Source: Alteromonas sp. KUL42
Lineage (GTDB): Bacteria; Pseudomonadota; Gammaproteobacteria; Enterobacterales; Alteromonadaceae
Length of the DNA stretch: 51,397 nt
Reading direction: 5' to 3'
Assembly: GCF_006538325.1 (NCBI RefSeq)
Contig: NZ_BJKK01000024.1
Location: forward strand, 1 to 51,397
The translations under genes and the position numbers were made by a program. This document shows, piece after piece, positions 36,444 to 46,620 of this stretch (within the stretch, counting starts at the first letter, position 1; each line of letters starts with the position of its first letter). Below the pieces are notes generated by a model. That model made no database searches and had not been told where the DNA came from. It worked only from the letters and a program-made list of their open reading frames with translations.

Positions 36444-37367
36444 ATGACATTCAACAAACCCAACCCACATTCTCTGGTTGTTTATGTGAACCAGCACCAA
36501 AAACAGCTACATACCCTTGCGGTGGTTCTGCTTAGTCTGTATTTAATTGCGTTCGCAGCAAAACTTATGTGGCGAATTATACCTGAACCTCAGTTATCTT
36601 CGACACCTACTGTAGCGCAACGTCCTACTTTGTCTTCATCGTCGAATCAAAGTGGGGTCGATATACAAAAAATACAACAACTAAACTTGTTTGGTGATAT
36701 CGCAGCTGCGCCCGTAGTCGCACCAGTTGCTACTGTCACCGATGCTCCAGAAACACGTTTGAATCTCACCTTAACCGGAGTGGTTGCGAGTTCAGAAAAG
36801 GAAGCAGGTACAGCGATTATTGAAAATCGCGGTAGCCAAGCGGTTTACGGTTTAGGTGAAAAAATTGAAGGCACGAATGCAACACTGCAAAAAGTGTTCA
36901 ACGACAGGGTAATTATCCGCAATGGCAGTCGCGACGAAACGCTCATGCTAGATGGCATCGATTACGAAGAAGCGAATCGCCGTCGCGAACAACAAGCGCT
37001 CCAGCGACCTCAAGTTGACCAAAGAGATAGGATGTCTCCACGAGCACTGAGCGACGAAGCACTAGAAGCCACCGCTGAACTGCGCGAACGCCCTGCCAAT
37101 TTTACCGACTTTATTTCCATTTCACCCAAGGTGGAAGACGGCCAACTAATTGGTTATCAAGTGAGCCCTGGTAAAGAGCCAGAATTGTTTAAATCTGCTG
37201 GTTTACAAGCCGGCGATGTTATTTCTCAAATCAATGGTCTTGATTTGACCGATATGCAGCAGTCGAAAGAAGCCCTAAACGAGCTTCGCAATGCGCAAAC
37301 ACTAGAATTGACGATTATTAGAGATGGTAGTTTGACGACGCTCTATTTAGATTTGCCTGAGTCGTAA
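36444..37367 (+). CDS. gspC: Type II secretion protein GspC
   Basis: 307 residues. A short cytosolic N-terminus is followed by one membrane helix (about 22-42). The HR domain (NLFGDIAAAP... TRLNLTLTGVVAS..., GEKIEGTNATLQKVF) binds GspD. A C-terminal PDZ domain (YQVSPGKEPELFKSAGLQAGD, ISQINGLDLTD) helps select substrates. It links the inner-membrane platform to the outer-membrane secretin. It is first of the gspC-N operon and divergent from hslR. Confidence 0.95.
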   Translation: MTFNKPNPHSLVVYVNQHQKQLHTLAVVLLSLYLIAFAAKLMWRIIPEPQLSSTPTVAQRPTLSSSSNQSGVDIQKIQQLNLFGDIAAAPVVAPVATVTDAPETRLNLTLTGVVASSEKEAGTAIIENRGSQAVYGLGEKIEGTNATLQKVFNDRVIIRNGSRDETLMLDGIDYEEANRRREQQALQRPQVDQRDRMSPRALSDEALEATAELRERPANFTDFISISPKVEDGQLIGYQVSPGKEPELFKSAGLQAGDVISQINGLDLTDMQQSKEALNELRNAQTLELTIIRDGSLTTLYLDLPES

Positions 37368-37378
37368 AATAACAAAAA

Positions 37379-37400
37379 GCGCCTTGAAACACTCAAGCGC
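37379..37400 (+). other. Hairpin between gspC and gspD
   Basis: Imperfect stem GCGCCTTGA / TCAAGCGC with a short loop and one bulge. No T-run follows. It could set the RNA ratio of gspC and gspD or be neutral. Confidence 0.3.
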
Positions 37401-37455
37401 AGAGTAATAAACAAACATTGCACCATCGACAGATTATGAAATGAAGGAAGTTAGA

Positions 37456-39504
37456 ATGAAAAGGCGTACTGGCCAACCACTATTATCTCGCTTAGGCACT
37501 GCAATGTGTACAGCACTTCTGTGTTTTTCGGTAACCGCAGCAGAGTACATGCCTAACTTCAAAGATACTGACATCAACGAATTCATCAATATCGTAGGTA
37601 AGAACTTAGAGCGCACGATTATCGTCGACCCCAACGTTAGGGGAAAGATCAGCGTACGCAGCTACGACATGCTCAATGAAGACCAGTACTATCAGTTCTT
37701 CTTAAACGTACTGCAAGTGTATGATTTTGCTGTGGTTGAAATGCCTAGCGGTATATTGAAAGTCGTGCGTTCAAAAGATGCTAAAACATCTAATATTCCC
37801 GTAGTTGAAGGTGCAAACCGCGACGGTGATGAAATGATCACTCGTGTGGTACCTGTTTACAACGTACCCGTAAGAGAGCTTGCGCCTATATTACGTCAGC
37901 TTAACGACCAAGCGGGCGGTGGTAACGTGGTAAGTCACGACCCATCAAACGTAATGATGCTTACAGGTCGCGCAGCAGTGGTGAACCGTTTAGTCGAAAT
38001 TATCGAAAGGGTAGACCGCGCCGGTGACGAAGAAGTTGAAATCGTTAAACTGCGCTATGCCTCTGCATCAGAAATGGTGCGTATTATTGAAAGCATCAAT
38101 AAATCACAAGGTAAGGCAAACACAGGGGCAAAATCAGATCCACGCGTGGTGGCTGACGACAGAACCAACTCAGTTATTGTTAGTGGTGATATAAAAGCAC
38201 GTCAGCGTTTAATTAACCTTATCCAACGTATGGACCAAGAACTAGAAACAAACGGTAATACCCGCGTGTTGTTCTTGAACTACGCAAAAGCAGAAGATTT
38301 AGTACAAGTGCTACAAGGTGTGTCGGCCAGTATTCAGGCCGAAGGTCAAAACGGCAGCGCCAATAGCCCAGGCCGCGGCAGTTCAAGCCGTGAAGTGAGC
38401 ATTGATGCTCATGAAGACTCTAACGCCATTGTTATTACTGCTGAGCCAGACATGATGCGCTCACTAGAAGAAGTAGTAAGACAACTTGATGTTCGACGGG
38501 CACAAGTACAAGTTGAAGCTATTATTGTTGAAGTCTTTGAAGGCGATGGCGCAACACTTGGTGTGCAGTGGGTATCTGAAGAAGGCGGTGGTACGCAGTT
38601 TAATAACGGTGTTATTCCAGTAGGTTCTCTCGCTGTGGCATTGCGTCAAGCAGAAGACAGAGAAGTAACCCGCTCTACCACATCAGCTAACGGTGTACCG
38701 GTAGAAACCAAAGAGACTATTGAAGGTGACTTTACCGCATTGGCAAGCTTGTTAGGTAGTGCCAACGGTATGATCGCAGGCATTATTGAAGATGGTTGGG
38801 GCGCTGTAGTACAAGCGGTAAGCACTGACACCAATTCGAATATTCTTGCGACGCCGCACTTAACCACAATGGATAACGAAGAGGCCTTCTTTATTGTTGG
38901 TCAAGAAGTGCCTATTATCACAGGTACAACAACCGGTGCGAACAATTCGAACCCCTTCCAGACCGTTGACCGTCAAGAAGTGGGTATTAAGTTAAAAGTC
39001 ACGCCGCAAATCAATGAAGGCAGCGCAGTACAACTACTTATTGAACAAGAAGTGTCAAGTGTGAGTGGTGCAACGTCTGTTGATATTTCAATTAACAAGC
39101 GTGAAATCAAGACTACGGTTATTGTAGATGACGGCGGCACAATTGTACTTGGCGGATTAATTGATGAAGACGTACAAGAAAGTGTGTCTAAAGTGCCACT
39201 GCTCGGCGATATTCCAATTCTTGGGCATTTGTTCAAAACCACGTCTACCAGTAAGCGCAAACGTAACCTTATGGTGTTCTTGAAGCCCACTATTGTGCGT
39301 GATGGCGCTACAATGAATGCAATAAGTCATCGCAAATACAACTACATTCGCGCCTTACAGCTTAAGCGACAGCAAGATGGTGTTTCACTAATGCCAAGTG
39401 CTGAAACGCCAAGTATGCCGCAATGGGATGACGCTTTGTCACTGCCTCCTTCATTTGAAGAATATTTATCTGAAAAAGACAAACAGAAAGAAGGTAACGA
39501 CTAG
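37456..39504 (+). CDS. gspD: Type II secretion secretin GspD
   Basis: 682 residues from the ATG at 37456. This start is preferred over the ATG at 37441 because AAGGAAG lies directly before it, and a signal peptide (LGTAMCTALLCFSVTAAEY) follows. N0-N3 domains are visible (MPNFKDTDINEFINIVGKNL, VVPVYNVPVRELAPILRQL, VVADDRTNSVIVSG). The secretin barrel domain carries VSTDTNSNILATPHL, VGQEVPIITG, VGIKLKVTPQIN and VLGGLIDED. It forms the outer-membrane channel through which folded hydrolases leave. Confidence 0.97.
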   Translation: MKRRTGQPLLSRLGTAMCTALLCFSVTAAEYMPNFKDTDINEFINIVGKNLERTIIVDPNVRGKISVRSYDMLNEDQYYQFFLNVLQVYDFAVVEMPSGILKVVRSKDAKTSNIPVVEGANRDGDEMITRVVPVYNVPVRELAPILRQLNDQAGGGNVVSHDPSNVMMLTGRAAVVNRLVEIIERVDRAGDEEVEIVKLRYASASEMVRIIESINKSQGKANTGAKSDPRVVADDRTNSVIVSGDIKARQRLINLIQRMDQELETNGNTRVLFLNYAKAEDLVQVLQGVSASIQAEGQNGSANSPGRGSSSREVSIDAHEDSNAIVITAEPDMMRSLEEVVRQLDVRRAQVQVEAIIVEVFEGDGATLGVQWVSEEGGGTQFNNGVIPVGSLAVALRQAEDREVTRSTTSANGVPVETKETIEGDFTALASLLGSANGMIAGIIEDGWGAVVQAVSTDTNSNILATPHLTTMDNEEAFFIVGQEVPIITGTTTGANNSNPFQTVDRQEVGIKLKVTPQINEGSAVQLLIEQEVSSVSGATSVDISINKREIKTTVIVDDGGTIVLGGLIDEDVQESVSKVPLLGDIPILGHLFKTTSTSKRKRNLMVFLKPTIVRDGATMNAISHRKYNYIRALQLKRQQDGVSLMPSAETPSMPQWDDALSLPPSFEEYLSEKDKQKEGND

Positions 39505-39505
39505 T

Positions 39506-41071
39506 ATGTCAGGGCAGGACGAACAACTTACTCAAGCACTAGAAGCCCAAGAAGAGGCGCTAGAAGCAATGGGTGAAGAAGAGGGTTTGCCAGAAGAGGA
39601 AGCAGGCCCTAAGCAGCTATCATTTAGTTTTGCCAAGCGCAATCAAGTGCTATTAGAAACCAATGAAACCCCTGCTATTTTGTATTTCACAGAAAATACG
39701 CCATTTGACGTGTTTGCAGAAGTACGCCGCTTTTATGGCGAACCCTTCGTACCGAAGACCATTCCAGCCGATGAATTTGAAAGCTTGCTAACTAGCGCGT
39801 TCCAAAGGGATAGCTCGGCGGCAAAGCAATTGATGGAAGACTTAGGTAACGAGAGCGATTTATTTGCTCTGGCTGAAGACTTGCCTGACACAGAGGACTT
39901 GCTCGACAGCGAAGACGATGCTCCCATTATCAAGTTAATTAACGCGATGTTGGGTGAGGCAATCAAAGAAGGCGCCTCTGATATTCATATCGAAACTTTC
40001 GAGAACCAGTTGGTTGTGCGTTTTCGTGTAGACGGCGTACTGCGGGAAATCTTAAGGCCAAACCGAAAACTCTCTTCTATGCTGGTGTCGCGTATTAAGG
40101 TTATGGCGAAACTGGATATTGCGGAAAAGCGCGTACCTCAAGACGGACGTATTACCTTGCGTATTGCCGGACGAGCGGTTGACGTACGTGTATCAACCAT
40201 GCCTTCTAGTCATGGTGAGCGCGTAGTATTGCGTTTACTTGACAAAAACAACGCTCGCCTGAATCTTGAAGATTTAGGTATGACTCAGCAAAACCGCAAT
40301 CACTTTTCTACGCTTATCAGAAAGCCTCACGGTATTATTTTGGTCACTGGTCCGACAGGTTCAGGTAAAAGTACCACCTTGTATGCAGGCCTTACCGAAA
40401 TAAATTCCCGTGACAGAAACATTCTGACGGTTGAAGATCCAATAGAATTTGATTTACCTGGCATTGGGCAAACACAGGTTAATCCTCGTGTAGATATGAC
40501 CTTCGCCCGTGGTCTACGGGCTATTCTTCGTCAAGATCCAGACGTGGTGATGGTGGGTGAAATTCGTGATATCGAAACAGCGCAGATTGCCGTTCAAGCC
40601 AGTTTAACGGGCCACTTGGTGTTATCGACACTTCACACCAACACCGCCGCGGGTGCCATAACCCGTTTAGAAGACATGGGCATAGAACCCTTCCTTCTAT
40701 CTTCAAGTTTATTGGCTGTTTTGTCTCAGCGCTTAGTGCGAACCTTGTGCCCAGATTGCAAGAAACCCCACACGCCAGATGCATCTCAACTTGAAATTTT
40801 AGGTTCATCGGCCACCAGCGACACGGTAATTTATTCTCCTCATGGTTGCGCAGCCTGTAATCAAACAGGATACCGCGGTCGTACCGGCATTCATGAGTTG
40901 CTGCTAGTAGACGAAAAAGTGCGAGAAATGATGCACGAAGGTGTCGGTGAACAAGCTATTGAGCGCTATATCAGAAAGACTACACCGAGCATTCGCGAAG
41001 ATGGTTGCCGAAAAGTGCTTTCTGGTGCAACTTCACTTGAAGAAGTACTTCGAGTAACGAGGGAAGACTAA
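39506..41071 (+). CDS. gspE: Type II secretion ATPase GspE
   Basis: 521 residues from the ATG at 39506, just past the gspD stop; an earlier in-frame start would overlap gspD. N1 regions are acidic and bind GspL. The ATPase core has Walker A GPTGSGKSTTLYAGL, the Asp box EDPIEFDLPGI, Walker B VVMVGEIRDIETA and the His box LHTNTAAGAITRL. A zinc-binding four-Cys module follows (CPDCKKP... CAACNQTGYRGR). It powers pseudopilus assembly. Confidence 0.97.
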   Translation: MSGQDEQLTQALEAQEEALEAMGEEEGLPEEEAGPKQLSFSFAKRNQVLLETNETPAILYFTENTPFDVFAEVRRFYGEPFVPKTIPADEFESLLTSAFQRDSSAAKQLMEDLGNESDLFALAEDLPDTEDLLDSEDDAPIIKLINAMLGEAIKEGASDIHIETFENQLVVRFRVDGVLREILRPNRKLSSMLVSRIKVMAKLDIAEKRVPQDGRITLRIAGRAVDVRVSTMPSSHGERVVLRLLDKNNARLNLEDLGMTQQNRNHFSTLIRKPHGIILVTGPTGSGKSTTLYAGLTEINSRDRNILTVEDPIEFDLPGIGQTQVNPRVDMTFARGLRAILRQDPDVVMVGEIRDIETAQIAVQASLTGHLVLSTLHTNTAAGAITRLEDMGIEPFLLSSSLLAVLSQRLVRTLCPDCKKPHTPDASQLEILGSSATSDTVIYSPHGCAACNQTGYRGRTGIHELLLVDEKVREMMHEGVGEQAIERYIRKTTPSIREDGCRKVLSGATSLEEVLRVTRED

Positions 41072-42298
41072 ATGGCGGCGTTCGCTTATAAAGCGGTTAA
41101 TGCCCGCGGCAAGAACACACAAGGGGTTCTTGAAGGAGATAATGCAAGACAAGTACGCCAGCAACTGCGCGAAAAAGGGCTTATACCTTTAGAAGTGGAA
41201 CAAGTTGCTGAGCGCAAACAAAGCGACAGTAAAGGATTTTCTTTTTCGCTCTTTAGACCGCGCATATCAGCTTCAGATTTAGCACTTATTACACGACAAT
41301 TGGCCACCTTGGTCGAATCGGCGCTACCTGTGGAAGAGGCGTTACTTGCCGTTGCGGAACAGTGTGAAAAAGCACGTCAGAAAAATATGATGATGGCCGT
41401 GCGCAGTAAAGTGGTGGAAGGCCATGGTTTAGCTGATGCATTGGCTGAGTTTCCTAGCGTATTCGACGAACTTTACCGTGCAATGGTTGCCGCCGGTGAA
41501 AAATCTGGGCATTTAGACACCGTATTAAATCGACTAGCCGACTATACCGAGCGTAGACAACAAACTCGTAGTCAAATTACCCAAGCCATGGTTTACCCGT
41601 TTTTGATGTTGTTCTTCGCGATGGGTATCGTTTTACTTTTACTTACCGTGGTAGTCCCAAAAATCGTCGGGCAATTTGATCATATGGGTCAAGATTTACC
41701 GGCTATTACGCAATTTTTAATTTCGTTGAGCACTTGGCTACAAGATTACGGTCTGTATATGCTAGTTGTTATTGGCGTGTTGATTGTCATTATTCAGCGA
41801 GTGCTTCGTCAAAAGCACATGAAATTGCGCTACCACAAAGTATTACTAACGTTGCCACTTCTTGGCAAAGTATCACGCGGGCTTAACACAGCGCGCTTCG
41901 CACGTACCTTAAGTATACTAAGCGCCAGTGCAGTCCCTCTACTTGAAGCTATGCGAATTTCAGGCGACGTACTTGAAAATCAACATATTAAGAATCAAGT
42001 TGCCGATGCCGCTGTGAACGTAAAAGAAGGAAGCAGCCTTCGTGCAGCACTGGAAAATACAAAAATGTTTCCACCCATGATGATGCACATGATTGCGTCG
42101 GGTGAAAAGTCGGGCGAGCTGCAACAAATGCTAGCGCGCGCGGCAGACAATCAAGACAGGGAATTTGAAGCGCTTGTTGGTGTCTCACTTAAGGTGTTTG
42201 AACCCTTACTCATTGTATCGATGGCAGGCATAGTTCTGTTTATCGTAATGGCAATATTGCAGCCAATTTTAGCATTGAACAACATGGTGAATATTTAA
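41072..42298 (+). CDS. gspF: Type II secretion inner-membrane platform protein GspF
   Basis: 408 residues. Two repeated cytosolic GspF domains are separated by a first membrane helix (about 172-195), with two more further on. The repeats carry LATLVESALPVEEALLAVA and later ILSASAVPLLEAMRI, each followed by MVAAGEKSGHLD / MIASGEKSGELQ. It starts right after gspE and its stop overlaps the gspG start by one base. Confidence 0.96.
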   Translation: MAAFAYKAVNARGKNTQGVLEGDNARQVRQQLREKGLIPLEVEQVAERKQSDSKGFSFSLFRPRISASDLALITRQLATLVESALPVEEALLAVAEQCEKARQKNMMMAVRSKVVEGHGLADALAEFPSVFDELYRAMVAAGEKSGHLDTVLNRLADYTERRQQTRSQITQAMVYPFLMLFFAMGIVLLLLTVVVPKIVGQFDHMGQDLPAITQFLISLSTWLQDYGLYMLVVIGVLIVIIQRVLRQKHMKLRYHKVLLTLPLLGKVSRGLNTARFARTLSILSASAVPLLEAMRISGDVLENQHIKNQVADAAVNVKEGSSLRAALENTKMFPPMMMHMIASGEKSGELQQMLARAADNQDREFEALVGVSLKVFEPLLIVSMAGIVLFIVMAILQPILALNNMVNI

Positions 42299-42735
42299 TG
42301 AAAACGTTAAATCGCAGTACTGGTTTCAGTTTAATCGAAGTCATGGTAGTACTTCTTATCATTGGCATTATGGCGTCTATGGTAGCCCCTCAAATTTTAG
42401 GCAACCAAGAAGAAGCGCAGTTGAAAAAGGCAGCTGTTGATATTCAGCAAATGGAAAGTGCCCTTGAGATGTACAAGCTTCGCAACAACCGTTTTCCTAC
42501 CACTGAACAGGGTTTGGATGCATTGGTTACCGCACCAACTATCGACCCTATTCCACGCAATTATCCTGAAGGCGGCTTTATCAAGCGCTTGCCTGAAGAT
42601 CCGTGGGGTAACCCTTACGCACTAATTAGCCCAGGGGAACTCGGTGTAGTCGATATCTTTTCTAACGGTCCAGATGGTGAGCCAGGTACTGATGATGACA
42701 TTGGTAACTGGAACATTAACGAATACTTAAACTAA
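42298..42735 (+). CDS. gspG: Major pseudopilin GspG
   Basis: 145 residues. The prepilin cleavage motif TGFSLIEVMVVLLIIGIMAS with Glu5 lies near the N-terminus, followed by the globular domain with MYKLRNNRFPTTEQGLDALV and the calcium-loop region PEDPWGNPY... FSNGPDGEPGTDDDIGNW. It is the main subunit of the pseudopilus piston. No prepilin peptidase gene is in the window. Confidence 0.97.
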   Translation: MKTLNRSTGFSLIEVMVVLLIIGIMASMVAPQILGNQEEAQLKKAAVDIQQMESALEMYKLRNNRFPTTEQGLDALVTAPTIDPIPRNYPEGGFIKRLPEDPWGNPYALISPGELGVVDIFSNGPDGEPGTDDDIGNWNINEYLN

Positions 42736-42738
42736 GCT

Positions 42739-43365
42739 ATGCACGGGCGCAGCTGTACACAACATTCATCAGCAGGCTTTACACTATTAGAAGTCATGCT
42801 TGTACTGCTGCTCATTGGTCTGTCGGCAGGCTATGTTATGTTCAATGCATTTGGCGCTAGCCAGTCAGACCTATTAAAAGATCAAGCGCAACGCATGCAG
42901 GTCATCGTTGATATGGCCAGTGATTATGCTGTGCTCAATCAGCAACAGTTAGGTGTTCGCATCGAGGAAAACGACAACGCGTATTACTTCGTTTACCTTG
43001 ATGAAAATGACAAATGGCAACGTGTAGAAGACGAAAATATCTATGCAACCCATACGTTACCGGAACAGTTCAGCATGTCTTTGAATTTAGACGACTTGCC
43101 ATGGGATGTGGAAGACAGGCTGTTTGATAGAGAGCTGTTTGACGAGAACCTGAGTGTGTCAGAAGACGGGGTTGAAATTGGTAACGAGGAAGAAGAGCAA
43201 TTACCACCACCTCAAATTTTGATCATGTCCAGCGGTGAAATTACGCCTTTTACTTTGTCCTTTAACTACGAAGGTGAGCGGGGAGAAATGCCCGTTTACT
43301 TCAGTTTACAAAATCAAGATTTGCCCCCCTTAGCGTTAGAAGGGCCATTGGAGCGCCCTCTGTGA
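42739..43365 (+). CDS. gspH: Minor pseudopilin GspH
   Basis: 208 residues. Prepilin motif SAGFTLLEVMLVLLLIGLSA near residue 13. The globular part is long and acidic (EEEEQLPPPQ) and ends with a beta-rich tail. It lies four bases after gspG and overlaps the GTG start of gspI by four bases. Confidence 0.9.
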   Translation: MHGRSCTQHSSAGFTLLEVMLVLLLIGLSAGYVMFNAFGASQSDLLKDQAQRMQVIVDMASDYAVLNQQQLGVRIEENDNAYYFVYLDENDKWQRVEDENIYATHTLPEQFSMSLNLDDLPWDVEDRLFDRELFDENLSVSEDGVEIGNEEEEQLPPPQILIMSSGEITPFTLSFNYEGERGEMPVYFSLQNQDLPPLALEGPLERPL

Positions 43366-43760
43366 ACGCACCTTTATCAACACCAAAAACACAACGAGGC
43401 ATGACACTATTAGAAGTCATGGTTGCGTTACTTATTTTCGCAATGACAGGCACCGCCATATTGAAAGCGGCGGGTGACCATCTATCAAGTGTTGGACAAG
43501 TTGAAGCGGTTACCTTTGCCAATTGGGTCGCCAGCAACCGATTAAGCCAATTACAGTTAGACACAACATGGCCACCCAAAAACAACGTCAAAGGCAATAT
43601 GGAAATGGCTGATCGCACTTGGTACTGGCGACAAAGTGTTACCAAAACCAATGACGATGACTTACGCGCTGTCACCATCTATGTTGGCGAAGATAAAGAG
43701 TACGCCAGCTCTGTTACATCAGTCACCACGTTTGTTGCAAAACCAACGTCGAAGAATTAA
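43362..43760 (+). CDS. gspI: Minor pseudopilin GspI
   Basis: 132 residues. The start is GTG at 43362, overlapping the gspH stop. Prepilin motif RGMTLLEVMVALLIFAMTG with Glu5. The small globular domain follows (NWVASNRLSQLQL, WYWRQSVTKT). It forms the pseudopilus tip with GspJ and GspK. Confidence 0.93.
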   Translation: MNAPLSTPKTQRGMTLLEVMVALLIFAMTGTAILKAAGDHLSSVGQVEAVTFANWVASNRLSQLQLDTTWPPKNNVKGNMEMADRTWYWRQSVTKTNDDDLRAVTIYVGEDKEYASSVTSVTTFVAKPTSKN

Positions 43761-43769
43761 AGGACTGGT

Positions 43770-44384
43770 ATGCAACGCGGCTTCACACTTATCGAAATAC
43801 TTATTGCCATGGCGATTTTCACGTTAATTGGCCTTGCTTCTACTGGGTTACTCACTACAGTCATCGACAGTAATGATATTTCTGAAGAACGATTTCACAA
43901 GCTTCAAGCGCTGCAACGTGCTGTGACCACAATAGAGCGTGACTTACAGCAAGCGGTTGCACGTTCCATTCGTGTTGATGGAGAAAAACGCGAAGCAGTT
44001 ATGGCTGGCGGAAAAGTTGATGGCAGTGATGATGATGGCATTGGCTTTGTTCGAGGGGGATGGCATAACCCACAACAAATGCTTCCACGCAGTACATTGC
44101 AGTATGTAGCCTATCGCCTGCGTGACAATAAACTCGAACGTTTATACAGCACCTATGTCGACAATGTAATTGGCTATGAGCCCAAGATAAGAGTGCTTTT
44201 AGAGGATATTGACGGCTTTAAAGTCGAATTTAAAACTAGTCAGGGCAGTAAAAACGAAGCAGAAGCCAAATGGAATGAAAGCTATCAGGGCTCCGTATTA
44301 CCCCTCGCCGTTGCCGTTGAGTTTGTCAGCCGCGACTTTGGCACAATTCGCCGTGAATTTACTTTAACGACGAGTGTGCAATGA
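43770..44384 (+). CDS. gspJ: Minor pseudopilin GspJ
   Basis: 204 residues. Prepilin motif RGFTLIEILIAMAIFTLIG. The globular domain contains AVTTIERDLQQAVARSIR, GWHNPQQMLPRSTLQYVAY and EFVSRDFGTIRREF, typical of GspJ. The start has AAAGGA nine bases upstream. It overlaps gspK by four bases. Confidence 0.95.
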   Translation: MQRGFTLIEILIAMAIFTLIGLASTGLLTTVIDSNDISEERFHKLQALQRAVTTIERDLQQAVARSIRVDGEKREAVMAGGKVDGSDDDGIGFVRGGWHNPQQMLPRSTLQYVAYRLRDNKLERLYSTYVDNVIGYEPKIRVLLEDIDGFKVEFKTSQGSKNEAEAKWNESYQGSVLPLAVAVEFVSRDFGTIRREFTLTTSVQ

Positions 44385-45421
44385 ACATGAAACGTTATCG
44401 TCCATCTCGCAAGCCAATGCAATCCAAACCGCCCAGTAAGCAAAAAGGTGTGGCGCTGATGATTGTACTAATGATAGTTGCATTTGTTGCTGTGCTTGCT
44501 ACAGAAATGGGAACGCGGTTGCAGCTACAGGTTCAGCGCACCATGAACTTAAAAGACAGTAACCAAGCATACTGGTATGCCATGGGTGCTGAAGCCTTTG
44601 CTCGTAAATCTATTTTAACCCTGGTTACCGAAAGCCCCGATGTTATTTCCTTAGATCAGCCTTGGGCTCAAGAATTTAATTACCCGCTAGAAAATGGCGG
44701 CTTAACGGCACATTTGGAAGACTTACAAGCCTGCTTTAATTTGAATGCAATAACCTCTGGTAGCGCAAGCACAGATACGAGTAACAGTTCCGCCAATACC
44801 ACTGAAGCCATGGACGCTTTTCACGCTATGTTGATAGCGATGAGTATAGATGAGCTCGATAGCTACACAGCCAATACATTAAGAGATAGTCTTGCTGATT
44901 GGGTGGATGACGATGACTTTCCCCGTAGCTATGGTGCTGAAGACAGCGAATACGAGTCCCGTGAGTTTCCCTATCTTGCGGCGAATGGACCACTGGCATC
45001 GAAAAGCGAATTGCGTATTATAAATGGGGTATCACCTCAATGGTTACCGGATTTATTTAAATTGGTGTGTGTTATACCTGGCAACAATGAGTTAAATGTG
45101 AATGTAAACACGTTAGAAGACGATGATGCGCCGTTACTTGCTGGGTTAACTGGCCTTGATCTTCGCCAAGCACAAAGTCTGATAGGGAGTCGTCCTAAAG
45201 ACGGCTGGGATAACAAGGATGACTTTTTGAACGACCCAGCTATTACCGCACTCAATTTATCGAGTTCGCGACAAGCGTGGTTTGTGGTAAAGACTGAATA
45301 TTTTAAGCTGCACACAAAAACACAATATAACAAAGCAACGTTTAAGCTTTCCACCGTGTTTCACGCCACCGCCGACAATGGCGTAAGTGTTGTGAATCGC
45401 GAGTTTGGGGGAACCTATTAA
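44381..45421 (+). CDS. gspK: Minor pseudopilin GspK
   Basis: 346 residues, the large tip pseudopilin. The leader is long and basic and ends KQKG, followed by VALMIVLMIVAFVAVLATEM; position 5 is not Glu, which is normal for GspK. The two alpha-helical SAM-like domains contain ETTEAMDA.., ADWVDDDDFPRSYGAEDSEY and KSELRIINGVSPQ. Its stop overlaps the gspL start by one base. Confidence 0.95.
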   Translation: MNMKRYRPSRKPMQSKPPSKQKGVALMIVLMIVAFVAVLATEMGTRLQLQVQRTMNLKDSNQAYWYAMGAEAFARKSILTLVTESPDVISLDQPWAQEFNYPLENGGLTAHLEDLQACFNLNAITSGSASTDTSNSSANTTEAMDAFHAMLIAMSIDELDSYTANTLRDSLADWVDDDDFPRSYGAEDSEYESREFPYLAANGPLASKSELRIINGVSPQWLPDLFKLVCVIPGNNELNVNVNTLEDDDAPLLAGLTGLDLRQAQSLIGSRPKDGWDNKDDFLNDPAITALNLSSSRQAWFVVKTEYFKLHTKTQYNKATFKLSTVFHATADNGVSVVNREFGGTY

Positions 45422-46620
45422 TGGAACAACTTTTAGTGCGATTAGGCGCTAACCAGAGCGATCCAATCAACTGGTTAGTGTACTCGCAAACAGAGAACGA
45501 AATTATCGCCTCTGGTGAACTGCCAAATGCAGACGCATTGTCTACGCTTTCTGAACGAGCGGGACAACGGTCAATTGTCGCACTTGCCCCAAGCAGTGAG
45601 ATTTTACTTAAGTGGGTAACACTGCCGCCAAGAGCAAGTAGAAAAGTCTTAGCGGCAATTCCGTTTATGCTTGAAGATGAATTGGCAACAGACATCAGCA
45701 AACAATTTTTTGCGATTGGGCCAAAACAGGGCGATCAACAAGCAGTTGCTGTAGTTAGCCACGAAAAGATGCAGCAGTGGCAGCAATGGTTGGCCGATGC
45801 AAACCTGTTTTGCAGTACTATCATTCCTGATGTGTTGGCTGTACCCGCTACGCCTAATGGTTGGTCTGTACTAACTATCGGAGAGCAACTTCTCGTACGT
45901 CAAGATGTGTTTAAAGGTGTTCAAGGCGAACAAACCTGGCTGCTTCCAACCCTTGCTCATTTCACTGCGCAGCACGAAGGTACTGTTAACATTACAAATT
46001 ATGCAGGTATCGACTTAAGCGCATTACCCAACATAGAAGAAGCCCAAGCGCCTCTTGAGTTACCCATGCAAGTACTTGCTAAAGAAGCCATGAGCAGCAG
46101 CTTTAACTTGTGCCAAGGGGACTATAAGGTAAAAAGAAAAAGTAGAGGTGTGCTTTCCCAGTGGCGCGTAGCCGCAGTATTGGCTGTATTAGCACTTTCC
46201 ACTAGCCTTATCGATAAAACAGCAACTTTGTATCAGCTAAAGTCTCAAAACGAGACCTTAAGTAAAGAAATCAATGATTCAGTAAAAGCAGGCTTTCCGA
46301 ATATTGGCACCTATCGCAATGTGCGCCTTAAGCTTGAAAGTGAACTCGCCAAGCTTGAACAAGGTGGAGGGAGTGCCTCCATTCTGGTTATGCTAGATCA
46401 GTTAACCCCCGCTTTCGCAGCCACAGAGGTTAAGCCACAAACCTTGCGTTTTGACGCGTCGCGTACAGAACTCAGAATTCAGGCGCAGGGCAAAAACTTT
46501 GAGGCACTGGAACAATTTAAACGCAGCGCTGAAAACGCAGGTTTCATTGTTGAGCAAGGTGCAATTAACAATCGCGATAATGGCGTGGTGGGAACCGTGT
46601 CAATCAGGAGCACGTCATGA
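45421..46620 (+). CDS. gspL: Type II secretion protein GspL
   Basis: 399 residues. The cytosolic actin-like domain (VRLGANQSDPINWLVY, LPPRASRKVLAAIPFMLEDEL) recruits GspE. A membrane helix lies at about 242-260, and a periplasmic ferredoxin-like domain ends the protein. It shares the overlap ATGA with gspM. Confidence 0.95.
   Translation: MEQLLVRLGANQSDPINWLVYSQTENEIIASGELPNADALSTLSERAGQRSIVALAPSSEILLKWVTLPPRASRKVLAAIPFMLEDELATDISKQFFAIGPKQGDQQAVAVVSHEKMQQWQQWLADANLFCSTIIPDVLAVPATPNGWSVLTIGEQLLVRQDVFKGVQGEQTWLLPTLAHFTAQHEGTVNITNYAGIDLSALPNIEEAQAPLELPMQVLAKEAMSSSFNLCQGDYKVKRKSRGVLSQWRVAAVLAVLALSTSLIDKTATLYQLKSQNETLSKEINDSVKAGFPNIGTYRNVRLKLESELAKLEQGGGSASILVMLDQLTPAFAATEVKPQTLRFDASRTELRIQAQGKNFEALEQFKRSAENAGFIVEQGAINNRDNGVVGTVSIRSTS

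Noticed and set aside
39398..39505. Longer start for gspE inside gspD
   Set aside because: The extra residues overlap gspD and are unlike GspE; the ATG at 39506 directly follows the gspD stop.
43301..43678. 125-codon frame on the minus strand opposite gspI
   Set aside because: It covers the conserved gsp operon on the other strand and has no family features.
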